NCBI GenBank assembly: GCA_964566175.1
Contig: CAZMHU010000011.1
Span: forward strand, 1-52,911
Reading direction: 5' to 3'
From: SIG589 sp964566175
GTDB taxonomy: Bacteria; Bacillota; Clostridia; Oscillospirales; Acutalibacteraceae
DNA: 52,911 nt
Positions within the stretch are counted from its first letter, which is position 1. Every line of letters begins with the position of its first letter. Below are positions 1-6,675 of this stretch, one piece after another. The notes beneath the pieces were generated by a model that had not been told where the DNA came from, did not search any database, and saw nothing but the letters and a program-made list of their open reading frames with translations. The translations under genes were made by a program, and so were the position numbers.

Positions 1-52
1 CCTCGGCACGCGGTTTTGGAGACCGCTGCTCTACCAACTGAGCTATACCCCT
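1..52 (-). tRNA. tRNA-Trp (CCA anticodon), 3' end cut by window edge
   Basis: Read on the minus strand the gene starts at 52 with acceptor AGGGGTA, followed by TA and D-stem GCTC. The anticodon arm is GCGGT-CTCCAAA-ACCGC, which places CCA (Trp) in the seven-base loop. The T arm and 3' acceptor lie outside the window. It is the second gene of a minus-strand tRNA pair and is probably co-transcribed with the CAU tRNA upstream. Confidence 0.93.
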
Positions 53-74
53 ATGCAATATTCGTCTTTATAAA

Positions 75-120
75 ATTAGTAGAGTATCGAAAATCGAAAA
101 ATCAACAATACTCTACTAAT
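75..120 (-). repeat. 13-bp perfect inverted repeat between the two tRNA genes
   Basis: ATTAGTAGAGTAT at 75-87 is exactly complementary to ATACTCTACTAAT at 108-120, with a 20-base A-rich loop. In the minus-strand transcript the hairpin begins at the last base of the tRNA CCA end and is followed only by TTTTATAA. It could be a processing signal or a weak terminator between tRNA-Met/Ile2 and tRNA-Trp. Confidence 0.7.
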
Positions 121-196
121 GGTGGGGCATCAGGGACTCGAACCCCGGACCGACCGGTTATGAGCCGGTTGCTCTAACCAACTGAGCTAATGCCCC
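120..196 (-). tRNA. tRNA with CAU anticodon (elongator Met, or Ile2 if lysidinylated)
   Basis: The minus strand gives acceptor GGGGCAT/ATGCCCC, D arm GCTC...GAGC, anticodon arm ACCGG-CTCATAA-CCGGT and T arm CGGGG/CCCTG, then an encoded ACCA. The anticodon CAU does not separate elongator Met from Ile2. The acceptor pairs G1-C72, so this is not the initiator tRNA. A TilS-dependent Ile2 identity cannot be excluded by eye. Confidence 0.93.
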
Positions 197-212
197 GTAC
201 GACAGCAGATTT

Positions 213-240
213 ATTATACCACAAAAGTTTTATTTGTCAA
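213..240 (-). promoter_or_regulatory. sigma-A promoter for the tRNA pair
   Basis: On the minus strand TTGACA (240-235) and TATAAT (218-213) are perfect consensus boxes with a 16-base spacer. They lie about 17 bases upstream of the CAU tRNA. Confidence 0.8.
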
Positions 241-292
241 CAATATTATTTTTCTTTTTTGAATTTTTTATAAATTTGCGGTGAAAACTGTG

Positions 293-322
293 TTGACAAA
301 ATACAGCCGCCTGTATTATAAT
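293..322 (+). promoter_or_regulatory. strong sigma-A promoter facing the tRNA-Pro region
   Basis: TTGACA (293-298) and TATAAT (317-322) have an 18-base spacer. The stretch 197-665 has no convincing gene: the only reading frames lack ribosome binding sites. It holds this promoter, about 150 bases without recognisable features, then the partial tRNA-Pro copy. The transcript could run through the partial copy towards the intact tRNA-Pro at 666. Confidence 0.65.
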
Positions 323-470
323 GTCATATGCACAAAATCATAAACGTTCAAAAAAGAATTATATGCTCGTTTACGTCGTGCTTCAAAAATATACGATAAC
401 CGCCTTTTAGGTTTTGCAACATAGACCGTTGCGGTTTTGCCGAAAAATCCGAGCAAAAAACTTAATAAAT

Positions 471-530
471 CGGGATGTGGCGAAGTTTGGTATCGCGCCT
501 GATTTGGGTGACCGACCTGATTCATTCAGG
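471..530 (+). pseudogene. truncated tRNA-Pro(UGG) copy (5' half)
   Basis: Positions 471-509 are identical, base for base, to the first 39 bases of the intact tRNA-Pro at 666-704, running through the UGG anticodon loop. After GGGT the match is broken by about 15 extra bases, resumes briefly as TTCAGGA, then is lost. There is no T arm and no 3' acceptor, so it cannot form a tRNA. It may be a partial duplication or a remnant of an integration or recombination event. Confidence 0.8.
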
Positions 531-538
531 ACTTTTTT
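516..538 (+). terminator. short hairpin with T-run after the tRNA-Pro half
   Basis: CCTGA (516-520) and TCAGG (526-530) form a five-base stem with loop TTCAT, followed by a run of six T. The downstream TCAGG could instead pair with the anticodon-stem CCTGA at 498-502. The stem is short, so termination would be weak. Confidence 0.45.
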
Positions 539-665
539 CTAAAACCTCAAACACCCCTTTAACACTGCGGATTTTCGGCTTGTGGGATTTCCGAAAAAAC
601 CGCCAAAAGTGGCAACGACCACATAGTATCCCACAGACGTTAAAAATACCTCAAAAATTGAATAT

Positions 666-744
666 CGGGATGTGGCGAAGTTTGGTATCGCGCCTGATTT
701 GGGTTCAGGAGATTTCGCAGGTTCGAATCCTGTCATCCCGACCA
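666..744 (+). tRNA. tRNA-Pro (TGG anticodon)
   Basis: Acceptor CGGGATG/CATCCCG, D stem GCGA/TCGC, anticodon arm CCTGA-TTTGGGT-TCAGG with anticodon TGG, T arm GCAGG/CCTGT and an encoded CCA make a complete tRNA. The D-stem closing pair is A-T, where many Pro tRNAs have C-G. Confidence 0.95.
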
Positions 745-748
745 TTCG

Positions 749-792
749 AGAACCTTTACACGCAATTCGCGTGCCGAGGTTCTTCTTTTTTT
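749..792 (+). terminator. Rho-independent terminator of tRNA-Pro
   Basis: AGAACCT (749-755) pairs with AGGTTCT (777-783). An inner CACGC/GCGTG hairpin extends it and a run of T follows. Confidence 0.75.
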
Positions 793-849
793 GAGTTTTA
801 GTCACATTTTGGATTGGTTATGATAATCTACGCAAGTTGCAACAAATTC

Positions 850-878
850 TTGCCATAATACGATAATTGTGATATATT
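850..878 (+). promoter_or_regulatory. sigma-A promoter for the HAD gene
   Basis: TTGCCA (850-855), a 17-base spacer and TATATT (873-878) lie about 37 bases before the GTG start at 916. Confidence 0.55.
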
Positions 879-915
879 AAAAAGCGACAAATACCGCGCT
901 TGGAGGTGATTTTTA

Positions 916-1554
916 GTGGATACGTTTTTGTTTGATTTTGACGGTACGCTTGTTGACTCTATGCCGGTGTATACTCGCTCAATGCTTAAAATCCTTGATG
1001 ACGAGGGCATAACCTATGACGGCGAACTTGTCAAAACAATAACACCGCTTGGTCTTTTGGGTACTGCGGAGTATTATGTCAAAATCGGTGTCAAGAAGAC
1101 AAAAGAACAAATCGTTTCTCTTATGGGCAAATATATGTTTGAAGAATATTTATATAATATTCCCGCCAAAGATGACGTTGTTTCCGTTTTGCGGGAATTT
1201 AAAAGCAGGGGAGCAAGTTTGAATGTGCTCACTGCCAGCCCGCATATAACCCTTGACCCTTGCTTAAAGCGCATAGGTATTTATGACCTTTTTGATAATG
1301 TTTGGTCGTGTGATGATTTTGCGACCACGAAGTCAGACCCGAAAATTTATCTTGCGGCGGCAGAAAAACTTTCGAAAAATGTCGGCGATATACTTTTCCT
1401 TGACGATAACCTAAATGCGGATTTGACGGCTAAGTCCGCTGGAATGAAGGTTTGCGGCGTGTACGATGCGTCATCAAAGGAGTACACAGAGGAGATTAAA
1501 GTCGTGACGGATTATTACATTGAAGGTTTTTCGCAACTGCTTGATTTGTTTTAA
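916..1554 (+). CDS. HAD-superfamily phosphatase (phosphoglycolate phosphatase-like)
   Basis: This 212-residue cytoplasmic protein has the full set of haloacid dehalogenase motifs: DFDGTLVDS at residues 7-15 (nucleophile Asp7, acid Asp9), the motif II Thr/Ser in LTASP near residue 105, a Lys in the KSDPK segment, and the acidic LFLDDN near residues 160-165. A helical cap sits between motifs I and II (about 17-90), as in the Gph/beta-phosphoglucomutase subfamily. The GTG start at 916 is chosen because GGAGGTG lies seven bases upstream. The substrate cannot be told from the sequence. It is followed after 28 bases by the DUF5058 gene and may be co-transcribed with it. Confidence 0.9.
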   Translation: MDTFLFDFDGTLVDSMPVYTRSMLKILDDEGITYDGELVKTITPLGLLGTAEYYVKIGVKKTKEQIVSLMGKYMFEEYLYNIPAKDDVVSVLREFKSRGASLNVLTASPHITLDPCLKRIGIYDLFDNVWSCDDFATTKSDPKIYLAAAEKLSKNVGDILFLDDNLNADLTAKSAGMKVCGVYDASSKEYTEEIKVVTDYYIEGFSQLLDLF

Positions 1555-1582
1555 GTAAAATAAAAAAACAGGAGGATTTTTT

Positions 1583-2317
1583 ATGAAGTTTAATGTTAAC
1601 AGTCCCGTGCTTTACGTTATTGTAGGCGTAATTATTGCGGCTGTGCTTGCTCAATCGATTTATTTCCTTGTGCGTGCGCTGAAACGTGCCAAGGAACTCG
1701 GAATAGCGGTTACAACAATCAAAAAGACCGTAACCTCTGCCGCGATTTTCACAATCGCTCCGGCGGTCGCGGTTTTGATAGGCGTTGTAGCACTATCGAA
1801 AAGTTTGGGTGTTGCACTGCCGTGGCTCAGATTGTCGGTTATCGGTTCAATAACATATGAAACCGTTGCTGCCGGTAATGCGCTTGAGGCGGCTGGTATG
1901 AACGCCGGTACAACCGTAACCGACCCATCTATATTCGTAACTATTATATGGGTTATGACAATAGGTATTGCCGCCGGTCTTATTCTCGTTCCGTTTGTAA
2001 CAAAGAAAATTCAGAACGGCGTTATGAAAATCGGAATGAAGGATAAAAAATGGGGAGAGATTTTTAATAACGCTATGTTTCTCGGAATGATTTCGGCGTT
2101 TTTGGGCTATGTGTTCTGTGATGTTTCAAATGTATTCAAGGGTGACACTTCCGGTCTTATTCCTGTTTGCGTAATGCTTGTGTCGGCTGTTGTAATGGCG
2201 GTTTGCGGAACTCTGGCTAAAAAGACAGGCGTCCGTTGGATTACCGATTATGCTCTGCCGCTGAGTCTTATCATAGGGATGGCGTCGGCTATTCCGATTA
2301 CGTCGGTGCTTGGCTAA
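1583..2317 (+). CDS. DUF5058-family integral membrane protein
   Basis: This 244-residue, very hydrophobic protein has about six predicted membrane segments (near residues 8-30, 52-72, 110-130, 153-173, 188-206 and 222-242). I recognise the N-terminal part as the DUF5058 family, whose function is unknown to me. A consensus AGGAGG precedes the ATG. The partner membrane gene starts 14 bases after the stop, and the two are likely translated together as halves of one membrane complex. A transporter role is inference from the paired arrangement and the neighbouring peptidase. Confidence 0.8.
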   Translation: MKFNVNSPVLYVIVGVIIAAVLAQSIYFLVRALKRAKELGIAVTTIKKTVTSAAIFTIAPAVAVLIGVVALSKSLGVALPWLRLSVIGSITYETVAAGNALEAAGMNAGTTVTDPSIFVTIIWVMTIGIAAGLILVPFVTKKIQNGVMKIGMKDKKWGEIFNNAMFLGMISAFLGYVFCDVSNVFKGDTSGLIPVCVMLVSAVVMAVCGTLAKKTGVRWITDYALPLSLIIGMASAIPITSVLG

Positions 2318-2331
2318 GGAGGAATAAAAAA

Positions 2332-2997
2332 ATGAAAGAAAAACTTACATACCGCGAAAGTGTTCATCGTGACGGTAAAATTTGGGGAATAGCAATAGGT
2401 TTGCTTATAATGCTTTTCCCGCTTATCGTGTCGCTCGTTTTCCAAACTTCACCCGAATATTCAGTGCTTGTAAAAGGCTTGATAGCAACCGCTCCAATGT
2501 ATTGGGCTGTCGGTATTGTTGAAATTTTCACATACGTCCCGATGCTCGGTGCGGGCGGAACATACTTGTCGTTTATAACAGGAAATATCTCAAATTTGAA
2601 ACTTCCTTGTGCGGTTGATGCTATGGAGCGTGCAAATGTTAAAGCATCGAGCGAAGAGGGCGAAGTTATATCCACAATAGCAATAGCCGTTTCAAGTATT
2701 GTAACAACGGCTATAATCATAATCGGCGTTATCTGTATTGTTCCGCTCACTCCGATTTTGGAGTCGCCCGTTTTGGAACCCGCATTCGATATGATACTTC
2801 CGGCGCTCTTCGGTGGACTTGCGGTTGTGTTTATATCCAAAAACTTAAAACTCTCAATAGCACCGGTAGTTTTAATGCTTATACTTTTCATATCCGTTCC
2901 GGCTCTCAATTCAAGCACGGTCGGAATAATGGTTCCCGTAGGTGTTGTATTCACCGTTGTGACCGCCAGAATACTTTATAAGAAAGGATTGCTTTGA
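2332..2997 (+). CDS. integral membrane protein, partner of the DUF5058 protein
   Basis: The 221-residue protein starts at ATG 2332, preceded by TAAGGAGG. An upstream in-frame extension to 2236 would overlap the DUF5058 gene and has no ribosome binding site. It has a charged N-terminus (KEKLTYRESVHRDGK), then about five hydrophobic segments. A conserved-looking loop (MLGAGGTYLSFITGNISN, about residues 75-92) could be a substrate or partner site. I do not recognise the family. The order DUF5058 protein, this protein, M20 peptidase suggests a transport-and-hydrolysis unit, but no substrate is evident. Confidence 0.8.
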   Translation: MKEKLTYRESVHRDGKIWGIAIGLLIMLFPLIVSLVFQTSPEYSVLVKGLIATAPMYWAVGIVEIFTYVPMLGAGGTYLSFITGNISNLKLPCAVDAMERANVKASSEEGEVISTIAIAVSSIVTTAIIIIGVICIVPLTPILESPVLEPAFDMILPALFGGLAVVFISKNLKLSIAPVVLMLILFISVPALNSSTVGIMVPVGVVFTVVTARILYKKGLL

Positions 2998-3003
2998 TTT
3001 TTT

Positions 3004-4434
3004 ATGTGGTTGATAATTCTTGCCGTTTTGGTTTTGTTTATTGCCGTTATTCTCATTCGTACGCTTTCCTTTAAACCCAAGGCAAACGCCAAGGTTATAG
3101 ATGCCGAAGAGATTTTCGACGGAGATCGGACGGTTGAAAACCTGCGTGAACTTGTTCGTTGCAAGACCGTTTCGTATAAGGACGGTTCGCTTGAGGACGA
3201 TGCCGAGTTTGAAAAACTCATATCCCTTTTGCCCTCACTCTATCCAAATGTTTTTGAAAAATGTTCATTTGAACGCCTGCCCGACCGTGCGCTGCTTTTT
3301 AAATGGAGCGGCAAGGAAAAGGGCACACCCGCCGTGCTTATGGCGCACTATGATGTTGTTCCCGTGAATGAGGACGGTTGGGAGAAACCGCCTTTTGATG
3401 CCGTGCTTGAAGACGGTGTGGTTTGGGGCAGAGGAACGCTTGACACAAAGGTTACATTCAACGGTGTTCTTTCTGCTGCCGACCATTTGATAGGTGAAGG
3501 CTTTGCTCCGCAGAATGATATATATTTTGCCTTCTCGGGCGGCGAAGAAGTAAACGGACAGGGCGCTGTTAATATCGTTGACTATTTTGAAAAAGAGGGA
3601 ATCGTTCCGTCGTTTGTTGTTGACGAGGGCGGCGCTGTTGTTAAGGATATTTTCCCCGGCGTAAAACTTCCCTGCGGACTTATCGGTATTGCCGAAAAGG
3701 GAATGATGGATGTTGAATACCGTGCAAAATCTTCCGGCGGACACGCTTCCGCTCCCAAGCCGAAAACCCCTGTCGATACTTTGGCACGTGCGTGTTACCG
3801 CGTTGTGCAGAACCCCTTTAAGGCACATCTCACACTGCCTGTTGCCGAAATGTTTGACACACTCGGCCGCTGTTCATCGTTTTTGTTCCGTATGATTTTT
3901 GCCAATCTTTGGCTTTTCGGACCGGTGCTTGATAAAATTTGTAAAAAGTCCGGTGGAGAACTCAATGCGCTTATGCGTACTACAGTTGCTTTCACACAAA
4001 TGAGCGGTTCTGCCGCATCAAACGTTATTCCCCCACAGGCTACAATGGTTTCCAACATTCGTCTTAATCCGGTCGATACCATGGAGTCGGCTCTTGAATA
4101 TCTGAAAAGCAACATTGCAGACAGTGATGTTGAAGTTACGGCGCTTCACGGTATGAACCCGAGCCGCATCTCGGTTACCGATTGCCCCGAATGGGACAAG
4201 GTCGCATCGGCTGTCGCATCAACCTGGAAAGGTTGCGTTGTATCGCCTTATCTTATGGTACAGTGCTCTGATTCACGCCATTATGGTAGAATTTCCGATA
4301 AAGTATATCGCTTCTCTGCTATGGATCTCACAAGCGAGGAACGTGCCACGATACACGGTAATAACGAGCGTATACGCGTTGAAACCGTAAAGCACGCGGT
4401 TGAATTTTACATCCGTCTTATGCGTATGTGCTGA
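3004..4434 (+). CDS. M20-family metallopeptidase (carboxypeptidase PM20D1-like), membrane-anchored
   Basis: The 476-residue protein begins with one hydrophobic segment (residues 2-20) followed by KP-rich basic sequence, consistent with a signal anchor. The binuclear zinc-site motifs of M20 peptidases are present: MAHYDVVPV (His115, Asp117), WGRGTLDTK (bridging Asp147), GGEEV (Glu181 catalytic base, Glu182 ligand), VDEGG near residue 208 and a C-terminal IHGNNE (His451). The dimerisation domain lies between about 240 and 360. Members hydrolyse peptides or N-acyl amino acids; the substrate here is unknown. The start follows the previous stop by six bases, with AAAGGA somewhat distant. A terminator follows at 4491. 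Confidence 0.9.
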   Translation: MWLIILAVLVLFIAVILIRTLSFKPKANAKVIDAEEIFDGDRTVENLRELVRCKTVSYKDGSLEDDAEFEKLISLLPSLYPNVFEKCSFERLPDRALLFKWSGKEKGTPAVLMAHYDVVPVNEDGWEKPPFDAVLEDGVVWGRGTLDTKVTFNGVLSAADHLIGEGFAPQNDIYFAFSGGEEVNGQGAVNIVDYFEKEGIVPSFVVDEGGAVVKDIFPGVKLPCGLIGIAEKGMMDVEYRAKSSGGHASAPKPKTPVDTLARACYRVVQNPFKAHLTLPVAEMFDTLGRCSSFLFRMIFANLWLFGPVLDKICKKSGGELNALMRTTVAFTQMSGSAASNVIPPQATMVSNIRLNPVDTMESALEYLKSNIADSDVEVTALHGMNPSRISVTDCPEWDKVASAVASTWKGCVVSPYLMVQCSDSRHYGRISDKVYRFSAMDLTSEERATIHGNNERIRVETVKHAVEFYIRLMRMC

Positions 4435-4490
4435 TTTTATTTAATTTCAATATTAAAATGCTTTTGTGTTGTTGAAAATTCAAAAAACGA

Positions 4491-4540
4491 AAAAGATGTT
4501 TGTCAGGCAAATTACCGCCTGTCGAACATCTTTTTTTATT
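4491..4540 (+). terminator. Rho-independent terminator after the M20 gene
   Basis: AAAGATGTT pairs with AACATCTTT, and CAGGC with GCCTG inside the stem. A run of seven T follows. The remainder of 4435-4721 holds the promoter below and AT-rich sequence. Confidence 0.85.
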
Positions 4541-4657
4541 CGTATTAAAATGCGTTTCAATAATTCGCATTAAAGTTAGGAAGTCTTTAGTTGCTATTGT
4601 TCCATAACATAATTCAAATTGTCTAAAATAGCGAAAAAACGTTAAACTATCTGTTTA

Positions 4658-4686
4658 TTGCAAAAAAACACCGTTTTTAATAAAAT
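4658..4686 (+). promoter_or_regulatory. promoter of the PucR/CdaR-like regulator
   Basis: TTGCAA (4658-4663), a 17-base spacer and TAAAAT (4681-4686) lie about 35 bases before the start at 4722. Confidence 0.55.
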
Positions 4687-4721
4687 ATTTTACAGAGAAA
4701 TATACGGGAGTTGTGGGTTTA

Positions 4722-5819
4722 ATGTCAAACCGCTTGTTTCAAAGCATAATACATAAAATGAAGGATGCCGTGGGAAGAACGATGGGTGTGCTTGATACTG
4801 CATATACTGTTGTGTCCTGCAGTGATTTGGACAGAATAGGAGAAAACCTGGAGTTTGAGTTTATGTATAATAATCGCATGAACCGTGTCGGTGATGAGGC
4901 TTTTGTCAACGGTGCATTCACATATATGCCTATGAAAAACGATGGCAGAACCGACTATTTTGTTTTTGCCGAGGGAACCGATACCGAGGCGGCAGACCTT
5001 TGCGCTATGATGATTGTCGCACTATCGGGAATAAAATTTTATTACGACAGAACCTACGATAGGGACAGTTTTGTTAAAAATATGCTGTTTGAAAATGTTC
5101 TGCCGGGCGATGTCTTTATAAAGGCGCGCGAGTTGGGGATTGATATAAATTCACCGCGCACCGTTTATGTTATAAGAAATTTGAGCAAAACGAAAATTCC
5201 GCTTTATGATTCGGTTTGCAAGGCTTTTAAAAAATCGAACGAGGATTTTGTCATTGCGGTAAACGAAACCGATGTTGCGCTCATAAAGCAGCAGAATACC
5301 GCTGATTTTCCCACGGTCGAGGCGTATGCCGAACGTATTTCGGAAACGCTGACCTACGAGGGCAATATCGGCGTTTGCGTGGGAGTGGGTTCGACGGCGG
5401 AAGTTTTGAAAGATGTTTCGCGTTCTTTCAAAGAAGCCTGTCTTGCACTTGAGGTAGGAAGAATTTTCAAAGAGGATATTTCTGTATTCTCTTATGAAAA
5501 TCTCGGGCTTTCCCGCCTTATATATCAACTGCCCATTCCGTTGTGCGAGTCATATTTAAAGGAAGTTTTCAAGTGTGGTTCGTTTAAGAGTTTGGATAAT
5601 GATCTTCTCTCGACAGCGCTTGCATTTTTTGAGAATAACCTCAACGCTTCCGAAACATCGAGAAAGATGTTTATTCACCGAAACACACTGATATTCAGAC
5701 TTGAAAAAATCAAAAAACTTACAGGTTTTGACCTTTGCGTATTTGAAGACGCGGTAACATTTAAAATTGCCGTTATGGTAAACAAATATTTGAAAAACGA
5801 AAAAAGTGACAACAACTGA
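4722..5819 (+). CDS. PucR/CdaR-type transcriptional regulator
   Basis: This 365-residue protein ends in the PucR C-terminal helix-turn-helix (about residues 300-355), with the typical FIHRNTLIFRLEKI core preceded by a helix starting FFENNLNASETSRKM. The middle (about 130-260) resembles the GGDEF-like/CdaR intermediate domain, and the N-terminal 120 residues may be a sensor domain. ATG 4722 is preferred over GTG 4713 because CGGGAG at 4705-4710 is then 11 bases away rather than two. Such proteins usually activate nearby catabolic or transport genes in response to small metabolites. Here the adjacent membrane-module/peptidase genes are the obvious candidates, but that is inference. Confidence 0.85.
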   Translation: MSNRLFQSIIHKMKDAVGRTMGVLDTAYTVVSCSDLDRIGENLEFEFMYNNRMNRVGDEAFVNGAFTYMPMKNDGRTDYFVFAEGTDTEAADLCAMMIVALSGIKFYYDRTYDRDSFVKNMLFENVLPGDVFIKARELGIDINSPRTVYVIRNLSKTKIPLYDSVCKAFKKSNEDFVIAVNETDVALIKQQNTADFPTVEAYAERISETLTYEGNIGVCVGVGSTAEVLKDVSRSFKEACLALEVGRIFKEDISVFSYENLGLSRLIYQLPIPLCESYLKEVFKCGSFKSLDNDLLSTALAFFENNLNASETSRKMFIHRNTLIFRLEKIKKLTGFDLCVFEDAVTFKIAVMVNKYLKNEKSDNN

Positions 5820-5826
5820 AATCAAA

Positions 5827-5860
5827 AAACACGGACTGTAGTAATTACAGTCCGTGTTTT
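5827..5860. terminator. bidirectional terminator between the regulator and sigK
   Basis: AACACGGACTGTA pairs with TACAGTCCGTGTT around a short loop. A T-run follows on the plus side and an A-run precedes it, so it can serve both convergent genes. Confidence 0.8.
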
Positions 5861-5861
5861 C

Positions 5862-6545
5862 CTATGTGCCGAATTTTGTATAAAGTTCCTCAATCGCTTT
5901 TTTTTCAAGGCGGGACACATAACTTCTCGAAATTCCGAGTTTTTTGGCAACCTCGTGCTGAGTGAGTTCTTTTGCTCCGCAAAGTCCATACCGCAGAGCG
6001 AGAATTTTTTGCTCCCGCGGCGTTAGTTCGCTTATATATTTTTTTAGTTTTTCGAGTTTGATTTTCAAATCAATATTTTCCACAATATCCTCGCCGTCGG
6101 AAATAACGTCGATAAGTGTCAGCGCGTTTCCGTCGCGGTCGGTATCTATTGGGTCGCTTATGAAAACATCGTTTGCACTCTTTTTAAGATTGCGAAAGCA
6201 CATTAGAATTTCGTTTTCTATACAACGTGCGGCGTAGGTGGCAAGGCGAATGCCTTTTGACGAGTTAAAGGTTGAAACCGCTTTGATAAGTCCTATTGTG
6301 CCGATTGAGATTAAGTCATCCTGTTCGACCTGAACGCTGTAATATTTTTTTACGATATGTGCCACCAAGCGCAAGTTGTGTTCTATGAGTTTGTTTTTTG
6401 CATCTCCGTCACCATTTTCCATACGTGCTATCAGTTTCGCCTCTTCTTTTGCACTTAATGCTTTCGGGAAAGATCCCGCACCGCTCACGTGGAGCGCAAG
6501 GTATAAAAGTCCCTTTATGACTTCGCTTATTGCCGATAAAAGCAT
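5862..6545 (-). CDS. sigK: sporulation sigma factor SigK
   Basis: The 227-residue protein is a sigma-70 family factor with the features of pro-sigma-K. A hydrophobic N-terminal pro-segment of about 20 residues (LLSAISEVIKGLLYLALHVS) is followed by SGAGSFPKALS. Region 2 (about 60-130) includes EHNLRLVAHIVKKYY and IGLIKAVSTF. Region 4 (about 170-225) has the helix-turn-helix GISRSYVSRLEKKA. Sigma-K directs late mother-cell transcription and is activated by membrane proteolysis of the pro-sequence. The gene is uninterrupted, unlike the skin-split sigK of some Bacillus and Clostridioides strains. GGGAGAT lies upstream of the ATG. It diverges from egsA. Confidence 0.93.
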   Translation of the reverse strand: MLLSAISEVIKGLLYLALHVSGAGSFPKALSAKEEAKLIARMENGDGDAKNKLIEHNLRLVAHIVKKYYSVQVEQDDLISIGTIGLIKAVSTFNSSKGIRLATYAARCIENEILMCFRNLKKSANDVFISDPIDTDRDGNALTLIDVISDGEDIVENIDLKIKLEKLKKYISELTPREQKILALRYGLCGAKELTQHEVAKKLGISRSYVSRLEKKAIEELYTKFGT

Positions 6546-6581
6546 ATACTATCATCTCCCGTAAAATATATGCTGTTTGGG

Positions 6582-6601
6582 AATGTCCGTATTAGGACAT
6601 T
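6582..6601. promoter_or_regulatory. perfect inverted repeat in the sigK/egsA divergent region
   Basis: AATGTCC-GTATTA-GGACATT is a 7-bp perfect inverted repeat with a 6-base spacer. It sits six bases before the egsA -35 box and about 37 bases upstream of the sigK start. It is an operator candidate for either gene; no known regulator site is recognised. Confidence 0.5.
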
Positions 6602-6607
6602 TTATGG

Positions 6608-6636
6608 TTGAAAAGTTTTTTTAGAGGATATATAAT
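6608..6636 (+). promoter_or_regulatory. sigma-A promoter of the egsA cluster
   Basis: TTGAAA (6608-6613) and TATAAT (6631-6636) have an ideal 17-base spacer. The expected start of transcription near 6643 leaves room for the ribosome site of ATG 6676 but almost none for that of ATG 6658. Confidence 0.8.
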
Positions 6637-6675
6637 ACAAAATGCAAGGAAAATTTTATGCGGAGTGATTTAATT

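Noticed and set aside
475..801. A 108-codon plus-strand frame across the tRNA-Pro region
   Set aside because: It runs through the partial and the intact tRNA-Pro and their terminators. It contains the same peptide twice because the tRNA sequence is repeated, and has no ribosome binding site.
2364..2954. A long minus-strand frame (196 codons) opposite the DUF5058 partner gene
   Set aside because: It mirrors a hydrophobic plus-strand gene with a good ribosome site and operon spacing. The minus product is a Ser/Thr/Ile-rich shadow with no start signal.
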